Source of the DNA: an uncultured Bacteroidales bacterium
Lineage (GTDB): Bacteria > Bacteroidota > Bacteroidia > Bacteroidales > P3
Length of the DNA: 64,000 nucleotides
Reading direction: 5' to 3'
Assembly (NCBI GenBank): GCA_947168515.1
Contig: CAMVMF010000005.1
Span: 1 to 64,000, forward strand
A model generated the notes under the pieces. It was not told the DNA's origin. It searched no databases and worked only from the letters and a program-made list of their open reading frames with translations. The position numbers were made by a program, and so were the translations under genes. How positions within the stretch are numbered: the first letter of the stretch is position 1; each line of letters opens with the position of its first letter. Positions 1 through 8,914 of this stretch are shown here, piece by piece.

Positions 1-2
1 AC

Positions 3-1931
3 ATCAACGGCATCACCCTCAACGACCCCGAGAGCCAGAGTGTGTTCTGGTACAATGTGCCCAACTTGGGCGGCATGGCCCAGAGCATTCAGATCCAGCG
101 CGGCGTGGGTGCCTCCAACGGCGGCAGCTCGTTTGGCGGTGCCATCAACCTGCAGACCCTCAACGCCAAGAGCCAGCCGTACGGCCAGGCGGGCATCAGC
201 TATGGCTCGTGGAACACACGCCAGTACGACATTGCTGCCGGCACGGGCATCACGGGGAGCGGCTTTGCCCTCGACGTGGCCTATAACGGCCAGACTACCG
301 ATGGCTTTGTGCGCAACGGCTGGGCCGACCAGCAGTCGCTCTTCCTCAGTGGCAGCTACTACGGCGAACGGTCGCTGCTGAAGGCTGTGGCCATCATTGG
401 CAGGCAGCACACAGGCATCACCTGGAACGGCGAGTATGCCTCGTCGCTTGACCTGGATCCGCGCTACAATAGTGCCGGAGAGTACCAGGATGCCGCCGGC
501 AACGTGCTCTACTATGGCAACGAGTGCGACTTCTACAACCAGCGCCGCTACCAGCTCTATTGGAGTTTTCTGCTGGACGACCGGTGGTCGCTGAAGGCTG
601 TGGCCGACTTCACCCACGGCGACGGCTACTACGAGCAGTATAAGGCCGATAAGGAGTTCCTGAAATATGGCATGAATGTCTTTGATACTTTGTTCACGCT
701 CGATACGGGGGTGTCGTCCGATGCCCTTGATACGGTGCCTGCCCTCGACACTACTGTCACGGCGGCCTCGTCGGACTTTGTTGTCCGCAAACAGATGCTT
801 AACAGTGCTTTTACGGCCAATGTCTCTGCCAATTACAATGGCGACAGGCTGAAAGTTGCCTTTGGCGAGATGTTCCTGTACTATGACGGCAACCATTTCG
901 GCAACGTGATCTGGGCCAAGGATTCTGCCGGTTTCGACGCCAACCACCATGAGTGGTACCGCAACAAGGGCGTGAAGGTGGATGCCACCACGTATGCCAA
1001 GTTCGACTACGAGTTCAGCCCCCGCTGGAATGTATATGCCGACTTGCAGCTGCGCCTGATAGACTATAAGGTCTTTGGCTTTGCCGACGACCTGTTCGAC
1101 ATGGATTTCCACGAGTTCTATCCTTTCTTCAATCCCAAGGTGGGCGTCAACTACCGCATGGACGACAGGCAGCGCCTGTACTTGGTGGCCGGCCTCTCGC
1201 ACCGCGAGCCTACTCGCAGCGACATCAAGGATGCCATTGGCAACGCCGACACCATCAAGGCGGAGACCATGCTGGACATTGAGCTGGGCTACAACTACAC
1301 GGCCCAACGCTTTGCCTTCGGCATCAATGGCTATGCCATGCTGTACAAGGACCAGCTGACCCCCAGCGGCGACCTCAGCTCCAGCGGCTACAGCCTGATG
1401 GAGAATGTGGACAAGTCGTACCGCCTGGGTGTTGAGCTGGTGGGTGGCTACCGCTTCACCGACTGGCTGCGCTTCGATGCCAACCTGACGCTGAGCATGA
1501 ACAAGATTGTCGACTACACGTACACCGACTTTGCCGACGGCGACACGTTGCTGACTACCTATACGGCCAACACCGACCTCTCTTTCTCGCCCAATGTGGT
1601 GGGTGCCGCCATCGCCACTTTCGAACCCATCAAGGACTTGAAGCTGCAGCTCAGCGGCAAGTATGTGGGCTCTCAGTATCTGGACAACACTTCCCGCGAG
1701 GTGTATAAGCAGGAGGCCTACTTCCTGCTGAACTTCAAGGCCGGCTACACATGGCACTTGAAGAACAACAACGAGGTTGAGGCTCAGTTTGTGGTCAACA
1801 ATCTGCTGAACAGGATGTACCGCATAGGTGCCTGGGCCGGCGACTACGAGTGGGGTGGCTATTACCACTCCTGCGGCTGGTACCAGCAGCCGGGCATCAA
1901 CTGCCTGGGTAGGCTGGCAGTGAGGTTCTAG
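3..1931 (+). CDS. TonB-dependent outer-membrane receptor (5' end cut by window)
   Basis: The frame is open from base 3, so the true start lies upstream of the window; about 642 residues are visible. The first part is a TonB receptor plug domain (N-terminal INGITLNDPES, then GVGASNGGSSFGGAIN, the typical glycine-rich plug segment). The rest is rich in alternating aromatic strands and ends in LGRLAVRF, a C-terminal phenylalanine as expected for BAM-assembled barrels. It would sit in the outer membrane and import a substrate using TonB energy. No SusD partner follows, so a glycan (Sus-type) role is not supported. The next forward gene is a PnuC-type transporter; in Bacteroides a receptor plus PnuT pair takes up thiamine, so a vitamin substrate is a reasonable inference. 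Confidence 0.9.
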   Translation: MNGITLNDPESQSVFWYNVPNLGGMAQSIQIQRGVGASNGGSSFGGAINLQTLNAKSQPYGQAGISYGSWNTRQYDIAAGTGITGSGFALDVAYNGQTTDGFVRNGWADQQSLFLSGSYYGERSLLKAVAIIGRQHTGITWNGEYASSLDLDPRYNSAGEYQDAAGNVLYYGNECDFYNQRRYQLYWSFLLDDRWSLKAVADFTHGDGYYEQYKADKEFLKYGMNVFDTLFTLDTGVSSDALDTVPALDTTVTAASSDFVVRKQMLNSAFTANVSANYNGDRLKVAFGEMFLYYDGNHFGNVIWAKDSAGFDANHHEWYRNKGVKVDATTYAKFDYEFSPRWNVYADLQLRLIDYKVFGFADDLFDMDFHEFYPFFNPKVGVNYRMDDRQRLYLVAGLSHREPTRSDIKDAIGNADTIKAETMLDIELGYNYTAQRFAFGINGYAMLYKDQLTPSGDLSSSGYSLMENVDKSYRLGVELVGGYRFTDWLRFDANLTLSMNKIVDYTYTDFADGDTLLTTYTANTDLSFSPNVVGAAIATFEPIKDLKLQLSGKYVGSQYLDNTSREVYKQEAYFLLNFKAGYTWHLKNNNEVEAQFVVNNLLNRMYRIGAWAGDYEWGGYYHSCGWYQQPGINCLGRLAVRF

Positions 1932-1960
1932 TAAACAATGGGTGTTTTCTCTTTTGCCAT

Positions 1961-1987
1961 GGGCCATAGGGTGCCACACCCTGGCCC
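1961..1987 (+). terminator. Strong hairpin after the TonB receptor gene
   Basis: Starting 29 bases after the stop codon, GGGCC/GGCCC and AGGGTG/CACCCT pair into a stem with a two-base bulge and a CCA loop. There is no T-run after it, so it is only a possible terminator or a 3' end stabiliser. Confidence 0.4.
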
Positions 1988-2120
1988 TCCCAAAAGAAGA
2001 AGGTGTCCGCCCTCTTAGCATGTAAAGGGACTTCTATTGATGACTTTTGTACACGGATTGCACGAATCTAACGGAGTTTAGATTGAAGGGAACATCTAAA
2101 AACACGAAAAACACGAAAGG

Positions 2121-2280
2121 TAACCTCTAGGAATGCCCTGAAAGGGCTCAAACATATCTAGCCCAATGGCAACGCCTTGGGTAAAGATGAGAGTTGAGAG
2201 TTGAGGGTTGAGAGTTGGTAACCTATAGAAAAGCCCTGAAAGGGCTTAAACAGATCTAGCCCAATGGCAACGCCTTGGGT
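2121..2280 (+). repeat. Two copies of a palindromic intergenic repeat
   Basis: Two related units of about 62 bp (2121-2184 and 2219-2280) share GCCCTGAAAGGGC, then AGCCCAATGGCAACGCCTTG. Each contains two small palindromes. Between them lies a short heptamer stretch (GAGAGTTGAGGGTTGAGAG). The same unit occurs in reverse orientation at 4768-4829 and 5188-5249. Upstream of it, 2028-2120 is also repeated, in reverse, at 5250-5345 and partly at 19879-19925. The rest of the 1932-2418 spacer shows no gene. Confidence 0.85.
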
Positions 2281-2418
2281 GAGAATTGGGTTCAAAAGTT
2301 AATGGGTTCAATAGAGGTGGCCTGAACACGGATTGCACGAATTAAACGGATTTAATGTCTGAATCTTTATGCAGGCATGACAACGAATAAAACGATTTTT
2401 TAGAAGTCCACGTAAGTA

Positions 2419-2976
2419 ATGTCTCTGGTAGAAATCATAGCTGCGTTGCTGGGATTGGTCTATATACTGTTGGAGTATAAGGCCAATCCTTGGATGTGGC
2501 TGTTCAGCATCTTGATGTCGGTGTTGTACGCATACGTCTTTATCTCTCAAAGGATGTATGCCAACTTTTTACTCAGCCTATACAACATTGGCATCTCCTG
2601 CTGGGGGGCTTACACCTGGATAGAGCGCCGCAAGACCTCCGGCGACGATGGGGCCATTGCTTCTTTGCCCAAGCAATGGTGGCCGGTGCTGGTGGGCGCC
2701 GTGGTGGTGCTGACTCCGCTGCTGGCCTATGTCCTCAGGCTGCTGGGCGAGAGCGAGGTGCCGCTGTTGGACGGCCTGACGGCCAGCCTGAGCGTGGTGG
2801 GTATATGGATGCTGGCCAAGAAGTACTACCAGCAGTGGTTTTGCTGGATAATTGCCGATGTGCTTTATGTGGTGATGTTTGCGCAGAGTGCCATGTGGCC
2901 CAGCATGGTTTTGTATGCCGTGTATGTGGTCATTGCCGTGGCCGGTGTGGCACGCTGGAGGCGGAGGATGGAATAG
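2419..2976 (+). CDS. pnuC: PnuC-family vitamin transporter (nicotinamide riboside, or thiamine as PnuT)
   Basis: A 185-residue, very hydrophobic inner-membrane protein with about seven membrane segments. The N-terminal half has the PnuC pattern: LLGLVYILLEYKANPWMW, then a Tyr-rich helix and LLSLYNIGISCWGAYTW, where the aromatic residues form the substrate site in this SWEET-like fold. These proteins move unphosphorylated vitamins by facilitated diffusion, trapped inside by a kinase. The preceding gene is a TonB receptor, the arrangement seen for thiamine uptake (OMP-PnuT) in Bacteroides. No thiamine pyrophosphokinase or TPP riboswitch is visible here, so substrate is undecided. The start ATG at 2419 follows a repeat-filled spacer with no clear promoter. 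Confidence 0.88.
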   Translation: MSLVEIIAALLGLVYILLEYKANPWMWLFSILMSVLYAYVFISQRMYANFLLSLYNIGISCWGAYTWIERRKTSGDDGAIASLPKQWWPVLVGAVVVLTPLLAYVLRLLGESEVPLLDGLTASLSVVGIWMLAKKYYQQWFCWIIADVLYVVMFAQSAMWPSMVLYAVYVVIAVAGVARWRRRME

Positions 2977-3117
2977 GCTTCTTGCTGGCCGAAAAGGAGA
3001 GGGGGGATGCCATCCCTCTGGCCAGGGCGTTGCTGGCGCTGCTGGCCGGATGCTCCCTCTCAGCACTTGGAGGGAACGCTGTGGTTGCAGTGTTTTTTTT
3101 AGCCTAGGCTTATCGAT

Positions 3118-3163
3118 GAAAAATGCCCCGGGTAGCGCAGTGGGTTGCGTCGCCCGGGGCATT
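3118..3163 (-). terminator. Intrinsic terminator of purD
   Basis: An 11-bp perfect inverted repeat (AATGCCCCGGG / CCCGGGGCATT, arms 3122-3132 and 3153-3163) is followed on the reverse strand by a T-run. It lies 20 bases beyond the purD stop codon. Confidence 0.8.
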
Positions 3164-3182
3164 GGGGTATTGCTGTCAGTGG

Positions 3183-4490
3183 CTACATCATCATTTTGAG
3201 GAGGTCCTGGCCGATGTCGTGGCGGTAGTAGAGGCCGTCCCAGTGGATTTTGACCAGTTCCTGATAGGTTTGGAGAAGGGCCGATGGCATGGTGTCGGCC
3301 AGGGTGGTGACGCAGAGCACTCGGCCCCCATTGGTGAGCACCTGCCCTTTGTCGCCTTGTTTGGTGCCGGCATGGAAGACCAGACTGTTGGCCACTTGGT
3401 CGAGGCCGGAGATTTCCTTGCCCTTTTCGTAGCTGCCGGGGTAGCCCTCGGCCACCATCATCACGCAGGTTGCCGGGCGGGGGTCTATCTCCAAGGTGGT
3501 CTGCTGCAGGTTGCCGCGCCAGACATGCTCGAAGAGTTCTACGATGTCGCTCTTGATGCGGGGGAAGACGCTCTCGGTCTCGGGGTCACCCATGCGCACA
3601 TTGTATTCGATGACATAGGGGTCCAACTCGCCCTCGGCATTGGCCACGGCCATAAGGCCGATGAATATGAATCCTTTGTAGCCTATTTCTTCGTCTCGGA
3701 GTCCTTTGACGGTTGGTATCACGATGCGCTCTTCGACCTTTTGCATAAACTTTTTGTCGGCAAAATGGACGGGGCTGATGGACCCCATGCCGCCGGTGTT
3801 GAGGCCGGTGTCGCCCTCGCCGATGCGTTTATAGTCTTTGGCGGTGGGCAGTATGTGGTAGTGTTTGCCGTCGCTGAGCACAAAGACGCTGAGCTCCACG
3901 CCTTTGAGGTACTCTTCGATGACCACTTTGGTCGAGGCACTGCCGAATTTGCCTTTCAGCATATTGTCTAGTTCCATTTCGGCCTCCTTGACATTGTCGA
4001 TGATGAGCACGCCCTTGCCAGCCGCCAGGCCGTCGGCCTTGAGCACATAGGGCGGTTTGAGGGTGTGGAGGAAACGGACCCCCTCGTCGAGGGTCTCCTG
4101 CGTGAAGGTGCGGTGGGCTGCTGTGGGTATCTGGTGACGGGTCATGAACTCCTTGGCAAAGTCCTTGCTGCCCTCCAGGGTGGCCCCCTTCTGGGTGGGG
4201 CCGATGACCATCACGTTGCGCAGGGCGTTGTGGGAGGCGAAGTAGTCGGTGATGCCTGCCACCAGCGGGGCCTCGGGGCCGACGACCACCATCTGGATTT
4301 CGTTGGCGAGCACGAAGGCGTGGATGTCGGAGAAGTCCAGTGGGTCGAGGTTCACGTTCTTTGTCTTGACAAGGATGGCCGTGCCGGCATTGCCGGGGGC
4401 TACGAAAAGGCGGGAGCAGCGTTCGCTTGCTGCTATTTTGCAGGCCATGGCATGCTCACGGCCTCCCGAACCAAGGAGTAATATATTCAT
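3183..4490 (-). CDS. purD: Phosphoribosylamine-glycine ligase (GARS)
   Basis: A 435-residue cytoplasmic ATP-grasp enzyme of the second step of de novo purine synthesis: it joins phosphoribosylamine and glycine using ATP to make GAR. Visible motifs are MNILLLGSGGREHAMA at the N-terminus, GPTQKGATLEGSKDFAK, the ATP-binding VLKADGLAAGKGV, the substrate loop LNTGGMGSISPV, and the metal-binding EYNVRMGDPETE near residue 300. Length matches the family. The start at 4490 gives the canonical N-terminus; an upstream in-frame start at 4523 would add 11 residues unlike the family and would leave almost no leader behind the -7 box at 4513-4520. It stands alone, without other purine genes nearby. Confidence 0.97.
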   Translation of the reverse strand: MNILLLGSGGREHAMACKIAASERCSRLFVAPGNAGTAILVKTKNVNLDPLDFSDIHAFVLANEIQMVVVGPEAPLVAGITDYFASHNALRNVMVIGPTQKGATLEGSKDFAKEFMTRHQIPTAAHRTFTQETLDEGVRFLHTLKPPYVLKADGLAAGKGVLIIDNVKEAEMELDNMLKGKFGSASTKVVIEEYLKGVELSVFVLSDGKHYHILPTAKDYKRIGEGDTGLNTGGMGSISPVHFADKKFMQKVEERIVIPTVKGLRDEEIGYKGFIFIGLMAVANAEGELDPYVIEYNVRMGDPETESVFPRIKSDIVELFEHVWRGNLQQTTLEIDPRPATCVMMVAEGYPGSYEKGKEISGLDQVANSLVFHAGTKQGDKGQVLTNGGRVLCVTTLADTMPSALLQTYQELVKIHWDGLYYRHDIGQDLLKMMM

Positions 4491-4512
4491 GTTCTCATTA
4501 TTTTTCAAGGTG

Positions 4513-4520
4513 CAAATATA
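4513..4520 (-). promoter_or_regulatory. purD: Bacteroidota -7 box for purD
   Basis: TATATTTG on the reverse strand matches TAnnTTTG and lies 23 bases upstream of the purD ATG. Confidence 0.65.
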
Positions 4521-4698
4521 CACAAAATTCGCCGATTAATGAATAGACGAGCAAAAAAATATTTGCTACGCAGTCTAAATCAGGTAAAAGAAGGCCGCCC
4601 CATTGTCGTTTTGCTACTCAAACCTACTGGGTCCAAAAGGTCTGTCTCCATGTTTTTTTTCTTGTGTTAAAGGACGGTCAGTGATGGCAACTTTTATT

Positions 4699-4829
4699 AG
4701 GTGAGCACGAAAAAACGTGCGTTTTATGTTGTGCCCTTGCAGGGCGTCATTTGTAACCCAATCATTTACCCAAGGCGTTGCCATTGGGCTAGATATGTTT
4801 AAGCCCCTTCAGGGCATTCCTAGAGGTTA
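4699..4829 (-). repeat. 130-bp composite palindromic repeat, copy A
   Basis: Contains the hairpin GCCCTTGCAGGGC followed by CCCAAGGCGTTGCCATTGGG and GCCCCTTCAGGGC. It is nearly identical to 5123-5249, and its right half is the reverse complement of the units at 2121-2280. It lies in the 1.25-kb spacer 4491-5739, which holds no convincing gene. Confidence 0.85.
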
Positions 4830-4877
4830 GCTAAGGTAAAAGGTAAAAACTAAAAACTAAAAGGGTGGGTGGGGCCG

Positions 4878-4965
4878 TTGAGAATTGAGAATTGAGAATT
4901 GAGAATTGAGAGTTGAGGGTTGAGAGTTGAGAATTGAGAGTTGAGAATTGAGAGTTGAGGGTTGA
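4878..4965 (-). repeat. Heptamer array (GAGAATT / GAGAGTT / GAGGGTT)
   Basis: About twelve tandem seven-base units, each a variant of GAGAATT. Flanked by the TAAAAACTAAAAGGG module on the left and TTTACTTTGCAAAA on the right, the same order of modules seen at other loci in the window. Confidence 0.9.
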
Positions 4966-5122
4966 TTTACTTTGCAAAAATACCAATAAACTTTTTAGTT
5001 TATAGTTTTTACTTTTACCAGTATCACGAGGATAAAGAATACGTGAATATACGTGAGATCCGCGGAGATTATTTGGGTAATAGTAAAAGGTAAAAAGCTT
5101 ATTGGTTTAATGGTTTATCCTG

Positions 5123-5249
5123 AGCACTAAAAATCGTGCGTTTTATGTTGTGCCCTTTCAGGGCGTCATTTGTGGCCCAATCATTTACCCCAAGGCGTTG
5201 CCATTGGGCTAGATATGTTTAAGCCCCTTCAGGACATTCCTAGAGGTTA
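5123..5249 (-). repeat. 130-bp composite palindromic repeat, copy B
   Basis: Nearly identical to 4699-4829, with small differences (for example GCCCTTTCAGGGC). It continues into 5250-5345, which is the reverse complement of the block at 2028-2120. Confidence 0.85.
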
Positions 5250-5353
5250 CCTTTCGTGTTTTTCGTTTTTTTAGATGTTCCCTTCAATTTAAACTCCGTT
5301 ATATTCGTGCTATCCGTGTTCAGGCAACCTCTATTGAACCCATTAACTTTTGA

Positions 5354-5466
5354 ACTCAACTCTCAACTCTCAACCCTAAACTCTAAACTCTAAACTCTAA
5401 ACTCTCAATTCTCAATTCTCAATTCTCACCTCTCAATTCTCACCTCTCAATTCTCACCTCTCAACT
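5354..5466 (+). repeat. Heptamer array (CTCAATT / CTCTAAA / CTCACCT variants)
   Basis: About sixteen tandem heptamers with local homogenisation: four CTCTAAA-type units in a row, then alternating CTCAATT and CTCACCT units. This suggests recent expansion by slippage or unequal exchange. Confidence 0.85.
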
Positions 5467-5739
5467 AAAGAACCAGCTAATAATCGATATTTACTATCTT
5501 ATATTTTTCGTTTTTTTCGTATTTTTAGATGTTCCCTAATGAAAAAAATGTCTTCTATCCATTAACCCCGAGGGGTGCGACCTCCATAACACCGTACAAG
5601 CCGAAGACGCAGTGCGGTGACTATCAGCAGCATTGGAAGGTGTCCCATCAGGGACGCTACATGATGCAGAAACCATCTGCCCCTCACCCTAGGAGAGGGG
5701 CGGTTGCCATGTGTTTGGGAGGGTTAGCGGCGCAGGCTG

Positions 5740-6537
5740 TTACCTTCTGCGGTAGTGGGAAGAGGCCTGCGGCCTGCGGTTGGGCGACGAGTGCTGGATG
5801 CGCTTGAGGAGCTTTTGTTTGTTGCTGTTGAAGTTGAGGATGTCGGCAGCCTTGTAGTAGTTTTCGCGATCGTAGCAGTAGTCGTAGGCATAGAGGAGAT
5901 AGTCCAGCCGTTTGCTCTCGAAACGCAGCGCCTGGGCTATCTGTATGGCCTGGGCGGTGCTGACGTGCTTGCCCTTGACGAAAGATTTGGCTAGCTGTAG
6001 TTTGTCGTTCTCGAAAGTGGTCTTTTTCATGCGTTCGACTATGCCTAGCACATCGGCATCGGAGGCCATGTGGCGCGGTGTTTGAGGAGGCAACACGACA
6101 ACCTCTGTAGCGGGTGTGGTGGAGGTGGTGGGCGTAGGGGTGACTACCGCGACGGCAGGTGCCGCGGTCGTGGGTAGCGCGGTATTGGCCCCGGTGAGAA
6201 TGGAGAGAAGTCCGGTAGAGGATTCATAGGAAACGAGGTAGCTCTGTCTCTGGTACTGGTAGTCGATGGTGACGTGGGCAATGCGGTCCGACGGACGGAT
6301 GAGCCGTACCGTGATGTCGTGTACCCCAGAGGGGATGTTGCTGAGCAGGACCTGTTGCTGTGTGCCGCTGTAGGTGATATTGCCCGAAGGGACACCATCG
6401 ACATAGACGGCAAAAACTTCGCTGCCTTGCGCCGTGAAGGTGATGTATGCGTCGGCCAGCACCACCGTCTGGGCCAGCATCCTGCCCGGTGAAAGCCATA
6501 CCAGGAGGATGAGGAGGGTAAAAGGGATTCTTTTCAT
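5740..6537 (-). CDS. Secreted DUF4476 protein
   Basis: 265 residues with a signal peptide (MKRIPFTLLILLVWLS to about residue 22, AQ cleavage). Residues 24-110 form a beta-rich region (VFAVYVDGVPSGNI, HDITVRL) that looks like an immunoglobulin-like or PEGA-like domain. A Thr/Pro/Ala-rich linker follows (about 115-155), then a C-terminal helical DUF4476 domain (DADVLGIVERMKKTTFENDKL, LDYLLYAYDYCYDRENYY). DUF4476 is common in secreted Bacteroidota proteins; its biochemical role is not known to me. The last residues are basic and Arg-rich (HYRRR). It stands alone, with no clear -7 box in the upstream 150 bases, which do contain imperfect TTGATTAGT repeats. Confidence 0.75.
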   Translation of the reverse strand: MKRIPFTLLILLVWLSPGRMLAQTVVLADAYITFTAQGSEVFAVYVDGVPSGNITYSGTQQQVLLSNIPSGVHDITVRLIRPSDRIAHVTIDYQYQRQSYLVSYESSTGLLSILTGANTALPTTAAPAVAVVTPTPTTSTTPATEVVVLPPQTPRHMASDADVLGIVERMKKTTFENDKLQLAKSFVKGKHVSTAQAIQIAQALRFESKRLDYLLYAYDYCYDRENYYKAADILNFNSNKQKLLKRIQHSSPNRRPQASSHYRRR

Positions 6538-7431
6538 GATATTCAGTTGATTAGTTAATGGTTTATTTGAACAATCCTGTTGATTAGTGAGCAGTTGATT
6601 ACAAACAATCAGTGGGTCAATTTTCAGTCAATTACGAATTTCGGTGTGCCAATGAATGTGTTATTGTATTGAGTTCTATATATTCTGTATGTGTGTCGTT
6701 TACTTCTCTGCTGACGCTATAGAAGTGCCAGTGGCCCTTCTTCACCCTCCCGGACACGGTTCTGTAGTGTCTGATTGTCGCGGCACGGCGCCTTCGGCTT
6801 GTACCGTGTTATGGATAGTCTCACCCTTTGAGGGTGATTTGTGCAAGTCATCTAATGTTGGTCTGCATTACCCATTGTCCCCTTCACTTTATAATTAACG
6901 CGGGAGCTCTTCTTTTATTGTGCAACGGTTGAAAATGCCCTCTGTGTTGATTCAATATCCAGCATGCTCACCCCGCTGTGACAGACCGTCCCATTCCCGC
7001 AGGGTTGGTTGCTATTGGAGGTACGGCCTGCACCATATTTTTCCGCCATCCGTATGCTATTTCAGCAACTTTTGAGCACGCCATTTATAAATAACTTTTA
7101 TACCATGAACACATATACTTGAATTATCATTGATAAATAAAGACTAAGTAAAGTATAATCTAAATGTAATATAAATGGTGGACGCATACCAAACTTGTTT
7201 CCGTGGGCATTTTTTTGAAAAAATGAGAGAGAGGGGTGGGGCTTGGTAGGGGTGGCGGGCTGCCGCAGGCCTGCCGTCACACCCCCGGCAGGGCTACGGA
7301 CATTCTGCTTTGGATGCGTGGCGGAGGGGAAGCCGGCCCTACGCTAACAAATGGCGAAACCGTCTACGGGCAATTCTTACCAAAAACGACACTTTGCCAT
7401 GCCGATAAGTGTTTCTTTTAAAAAAAACTTG
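6538..7431. other. Intergenic region, no gene supported
   Basis: Roughly 900 bases between the divergent DUF4476 and pth genes. Short open frames here lack recognisable protein character. There is a small hairpin (CACCCTTTGAGGGTG, near 6822-6836) and a GC-rich palindromic stretch near 7255-7310. A structured RNA cannot be excluded, but nothing matches a family I recognise. Confidence 0.5.
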
Positions 7432-7439
7432 TATCTTTG
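7432..7439 (+). promoter_or_regulatory. Bacteroidota -7 box for the pth-coaX run
   Basis: TATCTTTG matches TAnnTTTG, 18 bases upstream of the ATG at 7458. It probably drives pth, coaX and following envelope genes. Confidence 0.7.
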
Positions 7440-7457
7440 CAAATTATTTTTATATAT

Positions 7458-8195
7458 ATGAACTTATTTAAATTACTCTTTTCGCGCTGTAAATCAGCTG
7501 TTACAGAGGGTGGCCCCGAGCAAGGGGAGGTCCCTGGCTGGTCGGCAGAAGAGGAGAAGAAGGCTGCCAAACGGTACGAAGAGACTAGATTATACGACGA
7601 TACAGACTATAGTATGAAATATCTGATTGCTGGATTGGGAAATGTGGGTGAGGAATATGCGGGTACCCGACACAATGCGGGGTTTATGGTGGTGGATGCG
7701 TTGGCCAAGAATGTCAGCACGCCCGATAAACCTGTGAAGTGGTCGCTGGAACGCAAGGCCTACCGCGCCGAGTTTCGCCTGAAGGGCCGCACCGTGGTGA
7801 TGATAAAGCCCACCACGTACATGAACCTCAGCGGCGAGGCCATCCGCTATTGGCTGCAGGCCGAGAAGGTGCCGCAGGAGAACCTGTTGGTTGTGGTAGA
7901 CGACATTGCGCTGCCCCTGGGTACCCTGCGAATGAAAAAACAGGGCAGCGGCGGCGGACACAACGGCCTGGCCAACATCGAGCAGCTGCTGGGCGGCACA
8001 AGCTACTGCCGGCTGCGCGTGGGCGTGGGCAACAGCTTCAGTCGCGGGCATCAGATAGACTATGTGCTGGGGGCTTTCGACGACGAGGAGCTGGCAGTGC
8101 TGGAACCCCGGATAGAAACGGCCTGCGAGGCGGTGAAGTGTTTCGTCACCCAAGGAGCCGACCGCGCCATGAACCAGTATAACACCAAAGGCTGA
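7458..8195 (+). CDS. pth: Peptidyl-tRNA hydrolase, with a possible N-terminal extension
   Basis: Hydrolyses peptidyl-tRNA released by stalled ribosomes, freeing tRNA. From the ATG at 7614 the protein is 193 residues and fully canonical: MKYLIAGLGNVGEEYAGTRHN contains the active-site His, followed by KPTTYMNLSGEA, VVVDDIALPLG and GGGHNGLANIEQLLG. The frame is open further back to an ATG at 7458, 18 bases after a good -7 box, adding 52 residues that are acidic and charged after MNLFKLLFSRCKSA. The upstream start is preferred here because it fits the promoter, but 7614 is the safe alternative. It is followed after 11 bases by coaX. Confidence 0.93.
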   Translation: MNLFKLLFSRCKSAVTEGGPEQGEVPGWSAEEEKKAAKRYEETRLYDDTDYSMKYLIAGLGNVGEEYAGTRHNAGFMVVDALAKNVSTPDKPVKWSLERKAYRAEFRLKGRTVVMIKPTTYMNLSGEAIRYWLQAEKVPQENLLVVVDDIALPLGTLRMKKQGSGGGHNGLANIEQLLGGTSYCRLRVGVGNSFSRGHQIDYVLGAFDDEELAVLEPRIETACEAVKCFVTQGADRAMNQYNTKG

Positions 8196-8206
8196 CACGA
8201 CGGACA

Positions 8207-8914
8207 ATGAATCTAGCTATAGACAAAGGAAACACACGCTTGAAATGGGCTCTCTTTGAGGGCGACCGTCTGGTGCGTATGAGCGAGGAAGGGGAGGGGC
8301 TGCCCGACGTAAGGGTGGAGGCTGCCATCGTGTGTGCTACGGGTCGGTTGGATGTCAGCGAGTTAAAGCTACCTACGGATCATGTGACGGTGCTTTCGTC
8401 GCAGACACGCCTGCCAATAGCCTTGGACTATGCCACGCCCGAGACGCTGGGGCCGGACCGCATAGCGGCTGCCTGCGGTGCCCGCAAGCTCTGCCCAGAC
8501 CGCGGCTGTGTGATTGTGGATGCCGGAACCTGCATCACCATCGACTATCTCGACCGTGACGGTATCTTCCGCGGTGGGGCCATTTTGCCCGGAATTGAAA
8601 TTAAGTTTCGCGCTTTACATACTTTTACGGCAAAATTGCCGTTATTAACTTCGGTAGATGCCGAGAGAGCACTCGTCACGGGCCGTTCGACGCAGGAGTC
8701 GATGGAGGCAGGAGTGCTGACGGCCACACGTTATGCGGTGGAGGGCTTTGTGGCCCACTATCGTGAAAACCAGCCCGATACCAAGATGTTGCTGACTGGT
8801 GGCGATGCCAACTGGGTGTGGGGAGAAGGGCTGCTGAGAGTGCGGGACTGCCTGTGGGAGCCCCATTTGGTTATGATTGGACTTAACGAGATATTGAAAG
8901 AAAATGAGAAATAA
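8207..8914 (+). CDS. coaX: Type III pantothenate kinase
   Basis: 235 residues. Catalyses ATP-dependent phosphorylation of pantothenate, the first step of coenzyme A synthesis. The ASKHA-fold phosphate motifs are visible: MNLAIDKGNTRLKWALF (D-x-GNT) at the N-terminus, TLGPDRIAAACGA (GPDR) at about 85, VIVDAGTCITIDYL at about 105 with the catalytic Asp, then GGAILPGI and a C-terminal LLTGGDA. Length is usual for Bacteroidota CoaX. Its 3' end overlaps the next gene by 11 bases, implying cotranscription. Confidence 0.96.
   Translation: MNLAIDKGNTRLKWALFEGDRLVRMSEEGEGLPDVRVEAAIVCATGRLDVSELKLPTDHVTVLSSQTRLPIALDYATPETLGPDRIAAACGARKLCPDRGCVIVDAGTCITIDYLDRDGIFRGGAILPGIEIKFRALHTFTAKLPLLTSVDAERALVTGRSTQESMEAGVLTATRYAVEGFVAHYRENQPDTKMLLTGGDANWVWGEGLLRVRDCLWEPHLVMIGLNEILKENEK

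Noticed and set aside
3123-3971. Long forward open frame opposite purD
   Set aside because: Antisense to a canonical purD; composition is that of a high-GC shadow frame.
4878-5466. Heptamer arrays considered as a CRISPR array
   Set aside because: Units are seven bases with no unique spacers and there are no cas genes.
6656-6898. 80-codon forward open frame in the 6.5-7.4 kb spacer
   Set aside because: No promoter, no recognisable protein pattern, and low-quality residue composition.
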